NCBI GenBank assembly: GCA_016844515.1
Contig: JAERMP010000098.1
Location: 1-11,544, forward strand
Direction of reading: 5' to 3'
Source: Thermoleophilia bacterium
GTDB lineage: Bacteria > Actinomycetota > Thermoleophilia > Gaiellales > Gaiellaceae
DNA length: 11,544 nt
Both the position numbers and the translations under genes were made by a program. Positions 5,686-11,544 of the stretch are shown piece after piece. How positions within the stretch are numbered: position 1 is the stretch's first letter; every line of letters starts with the position of its first letter. Below the pieces are notes generated by a model. It was not told the origin of the DNA, searched no databases, and saw only the letters and a program-made list of their open reading frames with translations.

Positions 5686-5733
5686 ATGCGTGTGCTGTTG
5701 TCGACGAAAGACTGCGAGGAGAGTGGCCAGTGA
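5686..5733 (+). CDS. 15-codon leader ORF coupled to the monooxygenase
   Basis: ATG at 5686, preceded at eight bases by GGGAG (5674-5678), opens MRVLLSTKDCEESGQ. It stops with TGA at 5731-5733, overlapping the monooxygenase ATG by one base. The good ribosome binding site and the stop-start overlap fit a translated leader that couples to the next gene. The first seven residues, MRVLLST, are also the typical opening of UDP-glycosyltransferases, so it may instead be the stub of a deleted gene. Too short to be sure it is translated. Confidence 0.35.
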   Translation: MRVLLSTKDCEESGQ

Positions 5734-7337
5734 TGGACGCCGACGTGATCATCGTGGGCGCCGGCCCGACCGGCCTAATGCTGGCCGGTGAACTGCGCCT
5801 GGCCGGCGTGCGACCGCTGGTACTAGAGCGGCAGCCGCAGATCCGAGACATCCCGAAGGCCGGCGGTCTCAGCGGGCAGATCCTGCAACTGCTGCGCTAC
5901 CGAGGCGAGCTCGAGCGATTCGAAGCAGCCAGCACCGCTCCCATGCCGGCTCCCCGGTTCCCGTGGGGCGGGATGCACATTGACTTCACACAACTGGCAG
6001 ATCCCCCGATGCAGGCGCTGCCGCTCCCGCAACCGCTACTCGAGCGCGTCCTCGACGAACGCGCCCGCGAGCTCGGCGCCGAGATCCGCCGCGGCCAGGA
6101 GGTGGTCGGGCTGAGCCAGGACAACGACACGGTGACCGCGGACGTGCGCGGGTCGGACGGGCAGGATCGGGTGACCGCCCGATACCTCGTCGGCTGCGAC
6201 GGGGCCGGCAGCCGGGTGCGCGACTTGGCCGGCATCCCGTTCCCCGGCATCACGTACCCAGAGGTCCAGCGGCTCGCCATGGTCACCGTGCCCGAGTCCG
6301 TGACCGTGCTCGAGAACGGCGACATCGACGTCGTCGGGGTGGGCAGGATCAAGTTCGGTTTCACACGAACCGAACGAGGTGAGTTCGCCGTCGGGTCGAC
6401 CGACCCTGCGTTCCTGGGGCTCTACACCAGCGAGGAAGAGACCGCCGACTACGACGACGACGAGCCGATGACCTTGACCGAGCTCCGGGACAGCATCCGC
6501 CGCGTGCTCGGCGTGGATCTGCCCTTGGGAGAACCGACCCGGCTGACGCGCTTCACCTTTCACGCTCGGCAGGTCGAGCGATACCGCGACGGACGGATCC
6601 TGGTGGCGGGCGATGCCGCCCACCTGTTCCCTGCCCCCGGCGTGGCGCTCAACGCCGGCCTGCTCGACACCGTCAACCTCGGCTGGAAGCTGGCCGCCGC
6701 CGTCCACGGCTGGGCGCCGGCCGGCCTGCTGGACACGTATCACGACGAACGCCACCTCGCCGGCGAACGCACACTGCTCCACACCCGAGCCCAGGTGGCG
6801 ATCAGACGCGGACACGACCCGGCCGCCGAAGCACTCCGGGAGCTCTTCCAGGAACTGCTCGTCGACGAGCAGCCCCTGCGCCGCATCGGCGCTCTCATGG
6901 CCGGCTCCGACATCCGCTACCCGTTACCCGGCCACGACCACCACGCCTCGATCGGCACCTTCGCACCCGACCTCACCCTGCACACCGACCGGGGCGCAAC
7001 GAGCGTCGCGGAGCTCATGCACACGGCACGGCCCGTCTTCCTCGACCTCGCCGACCGCTCAGACCTCCGCGAGACCGCCCGAGACTGGCAGCATCGCATC
7101 GACATCCACACCGCCGAGACCGTTGACCGACCAGCCGACGCTCTCCTGATCCGCCCGGACGCCCACATCGCCTGGGCCGCAACCATCGGCGAACCCACCG
7201 ACACCGCCGTGCCCGCGCTGCGAGAAGCGCTCGCCCGCTGGTTCGGCACACCGCGTAACCGACAGTGCCCATCATCGATCAGCCCTCCTGAGCCGCCGAC
7301 CGATCTCCCCGTCGAACTCGTCGTGCCCGACGGGTAG
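5733..7337 (+). CDS. FAD-dependent aromatic monooxygenase (group A)
   Basis: This 534-residue flavoprotein has the three group A hydroxylase signatures: the Rossmann fingerprint VGAGPTG (residues 8-14), the DG motif GCDGAGSRVRDLAG (154-167) and the GD motif AGDAAHLFPAPG (292-303) with D294 at the ribityl chain. The C-terminal 140 residues match the thioredoxin-like tail of the PheA/TfdB/Rox branch. It uses NAD(P)H and O2 to hydroxylate an aromatic or polyketide-like substrate. Rifampicin monooxygenases are close relatives, but the substrate cannot be named. ATG 5733 is preferred because GAGGAGAG (5717-5724) lies eight bases upstream; a GTG at 5730 is also in frame. It probably forms a unit with padR. 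It ends 16 bases before repeat copy 7. Confidence 0.92.
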   Translation: MDADVIIVGAGPTGLMLAGELRLAGVRPLVLERQPQIRDIPKAGGLSGQILQLLRYRGELERFEAASTAPMPAPRFPWGGMHIDFTQLADPPMQALPLPQPLLERVLDERARELGAEIRRGQEVVGLSQDNDTVTADVRGSDGQDRVTARYLVGCDGAGSRVRDLAGIPFPGITYPEVQRLAMVTVPESVTVLENGDIDVVGVGRIKFGFTRTERGEFAVGSTDPAFLGLYTSEEETADYDDDEPMTLTELRDSIRRVLGVDLPLGEPTRLTRFTFHARQVERYRDGRILVAGDAAHLFPAPGVALNAGLLDTVNLGWKLAAAVHGWAPAGLLDTYHDERHLAGERTLLHTRAQVAIRRGHDPAAEALRELFQELLVDEQPLRRIGALMAGSDIRYPLPGHDHHASIGTFAPDLTLHTDRGATSVAELMHTARPVFLDLADRSDLRETARDWQHRIDIHTAETVDRPADALLIRPDAHIAWAATIGEPTDTAVPALREALARWFGTPRNRQCPSSISPPEPPTDLPVELVVPDG

Positions 7338-7353
7338 CGCATGACTGCCGATC

Positions 7354-7383
7354 TGCGCTTGACGCTGCGGGAATGTCGCTTGA
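7354..7383 (+). repeat. boundary repeat, copy 7 (possible double copy)
   Basis: The right half CTGCGGGAATGTCGCTTGA is close to consensus. The left half reads TGCGCTTGACG instead of TGSGCSAGTGT. GCTTGACG occurs at both ends (7357-7364 and 7378-7385), 21 bp apart, as though the right end of one copy had been joined directly to another. It lies between the convergent monooxygenase and TMEM175 genes. Confidence 0.75.
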
Positions 7384-7425
7384 CGGCGACCAGCACTCAG
7401 CGAGCGTCGATCGCGCCGCGTCCGG

Positions 7426-8139
7426 TTACGTCGGCTCGGCTATCTCGGGTTGCGTCGTCTTGTCGCCATGCGCGCGCACCACGGCGACGATGGCGATCAC
7501 CAAGTAGCCGGACGCAGCCACTTTCGGAAGGAATACCGCAAGCACGAGCAGGCCAACGTAGAAGCCGAGGTTCGGCGTCGTCGCGATCAGGATTGCGTTG
7601 ATCTCCTCCTCGCTCACCTCCGGCTTGAGCAGGTGGCGGTCGCACATGATTGCTCCCCACAGGGCGCTAACCAGGAGCGAGATCGCTAATAGCGCCGCGC
7701 CGTAGAAGATGACTGCGGCGCGCTCGGCGTCTGTGTCGCGGATCGCCTCGGCCATGAGCTTGGTCGGGAAGGGCAGGAACGAGACAACCATCAGCAGCAG
7801 CAGGTTTAGCCGCATGACCCAGCTGTTCGCGTACTCCAAGCGTCGGAAGATCCCATGGTGGGCCATCCACAGCCCTCCGATCGTGAGGAAGCTCGTCGCA
7901 TACGCCAGATAGGCAGGCCACTGGTGGCCGATACCGCTCCAGAGATCGTCGAACTCGGACTCGGGTACTGCGACTTCGAGGATGAGCAGCGTGATCGCGA
8001 TCGCAAACACGCCGTCGCTGAACGCCTCGATGCGGCCGGTGCCCCCAGCGATCGCCCACGACGGAGCACTTCCACAGCCGCATAGCCGATCCTGCTCGCA
8101 GGACAGCGCCCGAGCCGCTCCGGCCCGCCACCCGTTCAA
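7426..8139 (-). CDS. TMEM175 family potassium channel-like membrane protein
   Basis: As it stands the frame starts with TTG at 8139 and encodes 237 residues. The defining motif is RIEAFSDGVFAIAITLLILE (36-55), with F40-S-D-G43 at the start of helix 1, the filter-lining helix of bacterial TMEM175 channels. Six membrane segments fit at about 43-58, 75-93, 110-125, 143-166, 190-206 and 210-222, the usual bacterial set. Bacterial TMEM175 proteins form tetrameric K+-leak channels. The first 33 residues (Cys-, Gly- and Arg-rich) do not look native. Removing one base from the C5 run at 8042-8046 would join a GTG at 8059 to the conserved frame, giving MGDRWGTGRIEAF, a normal start. A one-base insertion or sequencing error is therefore likely. 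Family is firm; the start is not. Confidence 0.85.
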   Translation of the reverse strand: MNGWRAGAARALSCEQDRLCGCGSAPSWAIAGGTGRIEAFSDGVFAIAITLLILEVAVPESEFDDLWSGIGHQWPAYLAYATSFLTIGGLWMAHHGIFRRLEYANSWVMRLNLLLLMVVSFLPFPTKLMAEAIRDTDAERAAVIFYGAALLAISLLVSALWGAIMCDRHLLKPEVSEEEINAILIATTPNLGFYVGLLVLAVFLPKVAASGYLVIAIVAVVRAHGDKTTQPEIAEPT

Positions 8140-8157
8140 TAAGAGAGCGGCCCGACA

Positions 8158-8185
8158 TGGGCAAGTGTGTGGGAATGTCCCCCTT
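8158..8185 (+). repeat. boundary repeat, copy 8
   Basis: This copy reads TGGGCAAGTGT followed by GTGGGAATGTCCCCCTT. It separates two minus-strand genes, TMEM175 and the VOC gene. A 13-14 bp tandem duplication (8186-8212) begins immediately at its right end. Confidence 0.8.
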
Positions 8186-8212
8186 ACGGTGAGTCTCTAC
8201 GGGTGAGTCTCT
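8186..8212. repeat. tandem duplication beside repeat copy 8
   Basis: ACGGTGAGTCTCT (8186-8198) is followed directly by ACGGGTGAGTCTCT (8199-8212), differing by one G. The minus-strand VOC stop (TAG, 8197-8199) lies in it, and the duplication creates a second in-phase-like TAG motif downstream. It abuts the right edge of repeat copy 8. Confidence 0.7.
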
Positions 8213-8622
8213 ACGGCCGGGACGGGTGTGTGGAAGACAGCTTCGACGTTGTTGCCGTCCGGGTCGAGCGCGAACGCGGCGTGGTAGCGACCGCTGTACT
8301 CGGGACGAACGCCGGGCGCGCCGTTGTCGGTGCCGCCATTGTCGATCGCCGCTGCGTGCCAGCGCTCGACGCTGACGGTGTCCGGCGCCCGGAACGCGAC
8401 GTGTGCGCCCGTCGTGACGCGGTCTCGACCTGGCTCTGTTCCAACCGCGTGCAGCGCGAAGTCGTCGCTCGTACCGCGCCCGAACAGGACGTATGCATCG
8501 CCTTCGAACTCACCCTCGCCCAGCACTGCGAATCCAAGTTCGGCTAGCGCCGCCTCGTACATGCGTCGACTCGTGGCAAGGTCGCTCACCCTGATGCCGA
8601 CGTGATCGATTACCTCACTCAT
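8197..8622 (-). CDS. VOC family (glyoxalase/dioxygenase-like) protein
   Basis: This 141-residue protein starts with ATG at 8622, with a purine-rich AAGGAGCGGAG ribosome binding region just upstream; an upstream in-frame ATG at 8667 has weaker support. VOC signatures are IDHVGIRVSDLATSRRMYEA (5-24), GAHVAFRAP (72-80) and YHAAFALDPDGNNVEAVFH (113-131). H7, H74 and E127 are the likely metal ligands. The DPDGNNVE box is typical of the small actinobacterial glyoxalase/bleomycin-resistance-like group. It probably binds or modifies a small toxic compound, but neither substrate nor activity can be read. It is alone in its module, with a candidate promoter at 8669-8697. Family is firm. Confidence 0.92.
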   Translation of the reverse strand: MSEVIDHVGIRVSDLATSRRMYEAALAELGFAVLGEGEFEGDAYVLFGRGTSDDFALHAVGTEPGRDRVTTGAHVAFRAPDTVSVERWHAAAIDNGGTDNGAPGVRPEYSGRYHAAFALDPDGNNVEAVFHTPVPAVETHP

Positions 8623-8668
8623 GCATCTCCGCTCCTTCCGTGCATCGGCGACCTGCCAGGACGCCACG

Positions 8669-8697
8669 ACCCTAGTGCCCGCACGCTAGGGAGACAA
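8669..8697 (-). promoter_or_regulatory. candidate promoter and dyad for the VOC gene
   Basis: On the minus strand TTGTCT (complement of 8692-8697) and TAGGGT (complement of 8669-8674) are 17 bp apart. They match four and three positions of the -35 and -10 consensus. An inverted repeat CCCTAG (8670-8675)/CTAGGG (8686-8691) overlaps the -10 and spacer and could be an operator. Only moderate matches. Confidence 0.35.
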
Positions 8698-8705
8698 CAT
8701 CGACG

Positions 8706-8733
8706 TGCGCGAGTGTTAGGGAATGTCGCTGGG
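8706..8733 (+). repeat. boundary repeat, copy 9
   Basis: This copy reads TGCGCGAGTGT followed by TAGGGAATGTCGCTGGG. Its TTA at 8716-8718 supplies the TAA stop of the minus-strand cyclase-AAA-TPR gene, whose last residues SDIP are encoded by the repeat. It separates that gene from the VOC gene. Confidence 0.8.
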
Positions 8734-11301
8734 GCGCCCCAGGAGCGATTGGGCCAAGGTAATCGCCTCATCGCGACCCAGCGCGGCGCCGATCGACAGC
8801 TCGCGCGCGTAAGCGTCCTCGCCGAGAGCGTCGATGAGGGGCCGGGCCAGTACTGCCTCGAGCTCGAGCCAACGGGGGCTGGGGTTAAAGGCCGCCTCGT
8901 CGTTCAGCCGACGGACGGCTCCTCGGAGCCGCGCGGCCGACCGGACGCTTTGCGCGTCTGCTGCAAGCGCGATTCCCGTGAGCGTCTCGGAAAGCACTTC
9001 GTGTCCCATCGTGCCCGATGCCAGCCCGAGATCGAGCGACTCCGCAAAAGCCTTTCTCGCCTCGCTACGGCGACCGAGCCCGAGGGCGGCGAAGCCGAGG
9101 GCGTTGCGAGCGCCGATGTCCCTGTAGTGGTCTCCGATCGCCCTGACCTTCTCGAGCACGGAGGCCGCCACAGTGCGGGCGGACTCGAAGTCACGCGCAT
9201 AGAGCTCGAGGTACGCGAGAGAGATGCTCGTGCTTGCCTCGTTCGCTTCGTCCCCCGTTGCGTGGAATCCTCTGCTCGCTTCCTGCAACATGTGGCGCGC
9301 CACCTCGTCACGGCCGGCATCCATCTGAAGCGACCCCAGCTCGCTCAGAGCAATCGACCTCAGCCACTCGTCGTCGGCCGCCTCCTCGAGCACGCGGGTG
9401 AGGAAACGGATCGCTTCGTCGAAGTCGCCCCGGTAGGAGGCGACCAAGGCGAGCTCGTGGAGCGCGAAGGCGAGCGTTCGGCCCTCCCCCGACTCCTGGG
9501 CGAGCGTGACGGCCTCCTGTGCATGAAATTCGGCGCTGTCGAGCTGTCCCAAGCGCAGCTCGAGGTCGGAGAGGTCCTCAAGCAGCACCGCGCGCGTGCC
9601 CCCGGCGAAATCGTTCCGGGCGAGGAGCCCAAGCAGGCGTTCCTGTCCCTCGACGAGCCGGCCGCGCGGCAGCCAGAACGGAGTGAGCAAATGAGCCGCA
9701 CGCGCGGCGTCCGGAGGCGCAGCGCCCTCGAGATAGTCGAGGGTTGCTCGGAGGTTGTCCTCCTCGTCCCCGAACCATGCCAGCAGCTCTCGACGGCGGG
9801 AGCCCAGGATGAGAGGATATTGTCGCTCCTCGAGCAGCGCGAGGTGGTAGTCGGCGTGCCGGCGGGCGAGCGCATCGGTCTCGCCGGCCTCGTCCAGCCG
9901 TTCGCGCGCATAGTCGCGGATCGTCTCGAGCATCCAGTAGCGCTCGTTCGAGAAGCGGAGGAGGCTCTTCTCGACCAGCGACTGCAGCGTGTTGATGTCG
10001 GCGCTGCAGACCTCCTCGAAGGCGTCCAGGGTGCAACCGCCGGCGAAGACCGAGAGGGCGCGGACGACACGTTGCTCTTCCTCGGAGAGCAAGTCGTAGC
10101 TCCAGTCGATCGTCGCCCGCAGCGTCTGCTGCCGCGGGTCCGCGTCGCGGCCACCCTCGAGCAGGTCGAGGCGCTCCGAGAGGCGCTCGAGGATCTGCCT
10201 CGGCGAGAGCGCCTTGGCGCGCGCGGCGGCGAGCTCAACGGCGAGCGGCAGCTCGTCGAGGCGGACGCAGAGCTCGGCGATCTCCTCGCTCGGCTCGAGG
10301 CGGGAGCGCTCACAGAACAGGGCCACGGCCTCGGGCGAGGCGAGGGGCGGAACCGCGTACTCGACTTCGCCCTGGACGCGCAGGAGCTCGCGGCTCGTCA
10401 CGAGCACGTTCAGGTTGGCGCAGGCGCTGAGCAGCGCCGAGAGCTGGGGCGCAGCCTCGATCACCTGCTCCAGGTTGTCGAGCAGCAAGAGCAGCTCGCG
10501 CTCGCCGATGTGCTCTGCGAGACCGTCCTTCGCTCCCAAGGTCTGGGCAATCGTCTCGCTGACCAGAGCCGGGTCGCGCAGCGAGGCCAGGCCGACCCAG
10601 AAGACGCCTGCCTTGTAGGACGGGACAAGCGTTGCCGCCGCCTCGAGCGCGAGCCGAGTCTTGCCCGACCCCCCCGGGCCCGTCAGCGTCACCAGCCGTG
10701 CGCTGCGGATCGCGGCGAGCAGCTCGCGCAGCTCACGCTCCCTGCCGATGAACGAGCTCTCCGGATGAGGGAGGTTGGTGTTCGAGATCGTCTTCAGCGG
10801 CGGAAAACGCTCGCTGCCGAGCTGGAAGATGGAGACCGCTCCCGGGATGTCCTTCAGGCGATGCTCGCCGAGATCGGTGAGCGGTAGCCCGTCGACGAGC
10901 TCGCGGGTCGTCCGCGAAAGCACGACCTGGCCGCCGTGCCCGGACGCCCCGACCCGCGCCGCGAGGTGGACGTCGTCTCCGACGTAACCGTCCTCGGTGA
11001 CGAGCGGGGTGCCCGTGTGCAAGCCGATCCGTACCTGGATCCGGCCCGCGGCCAAAGCGCCCGTCATCGCCTGCGCTCCGGCCAGCGCCGCCTGCGCCGA
11101 GCGAAATGCGAAGAAGAATGCATCTCCTTGGTTGTCGACTTCGACCCCGCCCTCGGCCGTGCACGCCGCGCGCATGATCCGCCGGTGCTCGGCGAGGACG
11201 TCCGCGTACGCCTCCGCACCCAGCTCGTGCAGGAGCGTCGTCGACCCTTCGACGTCGCTGAAGAGCAAGGTGACGGTGCCGGTCGGGAGCTCCCGTCGCA
11301 C
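8716..11301 (-). CDS. nucleotide cyclase / AAA-type ATPase / TPR signalling protein
   Basis: This 861-residue protein starts with GTG at 11301. Residues 8-160 form a class III nucleotide cyclase domain with metal Asp16 ([10 protein letters not shown]) and Asp60 (VDNQGDAF). Arg116 lies in VHLAARVG. Residues 185-450 form a STAND-type ATPase: FIGREREL, Walker A G208-PGGSGKT215, and a Walker B-like [11 protein letters not shown] with D275. A winged-helix [20 protein letters not shown] segment follows. Residues from about 480 to the C-terminus form a helical TPR region. No C-terminal LuxR helix-turn-helix is seen. The architecture is common in actinobacteria and probably links ligand or partner sensing to cyclic nucleotide production or to partner binding. 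The stop codon and the last four residues lie in repeat copy 9, so the original 3' end may have been trimmed. Domain calls are firm; the signal is unknown. Confidence 0.9.
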   Translation of the reverse strand: MRRELPTGTVTLLFSDVEGSTTLLHELGAEAYADVLAEHRRIMRAACTAEGGVEVDNQGDAFFFAFRSAQAALAGAQAMTGALAAGRIQVRIGLHTGTPLVTEDGYVGDDVHLAARVGASGHGGQVVLSRTTRELVDGLPLTDLGEHRLKDIPGAVSIFQLGSERFPPLKTISNTNLPHPESSFIGRERELRELLAAIRSARLVTLTGPGGSGKTRLALEAAATLVPSYKAGVFWVGLASLRDPALVSETIAQTLGAKDGLAEHIGERELLLLLDNLEQVIEAAPQLSALLSACANLNVLVTSRELLRVQGEVEYAVPPLASPEAVALFCERSRLEPSEEIAELCVRLDELPLAVELAAARAKALSPRQILERLSERLDLLEGGRDADPRQQTLRATIDWSYDLLSEEEQRVVRALSVFAGGCTLDAFEEVCSADINTLQSLVEKSLLRFSNERYWMLETIRDYARERLDEAGETDALARRHADYHLALLEERQYPLILGSRRRELLAWFGDEEDNLRATLDYLEGAAPPDAARAAHLLTPFWLPRGRLVEGQERLLGLLARNDFAGGTRAVLLEDLSDLELRLGQLDSAEFHAQEAVTLAQESGEGRTLAFALHELALVASYRGDFDEAIRFLTRVLEEAADDEWLRSIALSELGSLQMDAGRDEVARHMLQEASRGFHATGDEANEASTSISLAYLELYARDFESARTVAASVLEKVRAIGDHYRDIGARNALGFAALGLGRRSEARKAFAESLDLGLASGTMGHEVLSETLTGIALAADAQSVRSAARLRGAVRRLNDEAAFNPSPRWLELEAVLARPLIDALGEDAYARELSIGAALGRDEAITLAQSLLGRPSDIP

Positions 11302-11369
11302 AGCGCGATCATCCGTCGGATGGGATCTCGCGTCCAGTCGCGCTCGGCTCTGGATGGAGGATCACCGCC

Positions 11370-11397
11370 TGCCCGAGTGTGCGGGAATGTCCCTTGA
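11370..11397 (+). repeat. boundary repeat, copy 10
   Basis: This consensus copy reads TGCCCGAGTGT followed by GCGGGAATGTCCCTTGA. Its last 24 bases are identical to those of copy 3. It separates the minus-strand cyclase-AAA-TPR gene from the partial DUF1801 gene. Confidence 0.9.
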
Positions 11398-11544
11398 GCC
11401 TGCCCTCGGCTGAGCGGCTCCATGCCATCATCAAAGCCAGCGCGCCAGCCCTCTCGCCGAGAACCTGGTACGGGATGCCCGCGTACGCCATGGACGGCAA
11501 AGTCGTCTGCTACTTCCAGAGCGCGCAAAAGTTCAAGACGAGGT
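11394..11544 (+). CDS. DUF1801/YdhG-like protein, partial
   Basis: A plus-strand frame reads [20 protein letters not shown], then [20 protein letters not shown] and QKFKTR, running off the window. [18 protein letters not shown] and [12 protein letters not shown] are hallmarks of the DUF1801/YdhG family (small bacterial proteins related to iron chaperone-like folds; function largely unknown). The only in-frame starts seen are a TTG at 11394 and a GTG at 11379, both inside repeat copy 10. The family usually has about 40-50 residues before the AERLHAI block, and these are absent. Either the gene was 5'-truncated at the repeat, or one extra G near 11410 shifts it away from an ATG at 11387 (MSLEPAL, then AERL). 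The 3' end lies beyond the window. Confidence 0.7.
   Translation, partial: MSLPSAERLHAIIKASAPALSPRTWYGMPAYAMDGKVVCYFQSAQKFKTR

Noticed and set aside
6036..6815. Minus-strand open frame of about 260 codons inside the monooxygenase
   Set aside because: Lies wholly opposite a conserved flavoprotein sequence and shows no recognisable domain.
8602..10887. Long plus-strand open frame of about 760 codons opposite the cyclase-AAA-TPR gene
   Set aside because: It is antisense to a protein with clear cyclase and Walker motifs; its translation is Arg/Glu/Leu-rich without domains, a common artefact of high-GC coding DNA.
172..11397. The repeats as a CRISPR array
   Set aside because: Spacing runs from about 0.5 to 2.7 kb with genes between copies, and the copies vary in sequence.
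1..11544. tRNA or rRNA genes
   Set aside because: No cloverleaf-like segment with a TTCGA arm or rRNA-like block was noticed in the intergenic stretches.

Overview
The window is high-GC DNA with actinobacterial-style features: GTG and TTG starts, TANNNT -10 boxes placed for leaderless starts, and class III nucleotide cyclases fused to sensor or ATPase/TPR regions. The gene families are typical of soil actinobacteria such as the Thermoleophilia. That placement is inference, because there is no rRNA or other marker gene here.

The most striking structure is a short direct repeat, about 28 bp, seen ten times. Its core is GTGTKCGGGAATGTCCCTTG, usually preceded by TGSGCSA. All ten copies lie in the same (+) orientation, whichever strand the neighbouring genes use. 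Each sits at a boundary between transcription units, and none lies inside a gene body or an operon. The copies cut the window into nine complete modules of about 0.5-2.7 kb plus two partial ends, like a gene-cassette array without recognisable integron attC sites.

Modules, left to right: (0) left edge, nothing recognised; (1) a cupin gene and a transposase-like scrap; (2) an ArsR regulator and AHSA1/SRPBCC protein operon; (3) a YecM-like VOC-fold gene; (4) a YCII/DGPF gene and the 3' remnant of a large regulator; (5) a minus-strand alpha/beta-hydrolase plus nucleotide cyclase gene with a damaged 3' end; (6) a PadR repressor and FAD-dependent aromatic monooxygenase; (7) a minus-strand TMEM175-type channel gene with a probable frameshift; (8) a minus-strand VOC/glyoxalase-like gene; (9) a minus-strand cyclase-AAA-TPR signalling gene; (10) the start of a DUF1801/YdhG gene that looks 5'-truncated at the repeat.

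The genes do not form one pathway. They are small accessory functions (stress, detoxification, signalling), each with its own regulator or none. Several modules carry broken genes whose damage lies at or near a repeat: the transposase scrap, the regulator remnant, the DUF1801 start, the hydrolase-cyclase tail and the TMEM175 start. This fits repeated insertion, deletion or recombination at the repeats. The best-supported regulation is a PadR promoter with a perfect palindrome between -35 and -10, and an ArsR promoter with a consensus -35.
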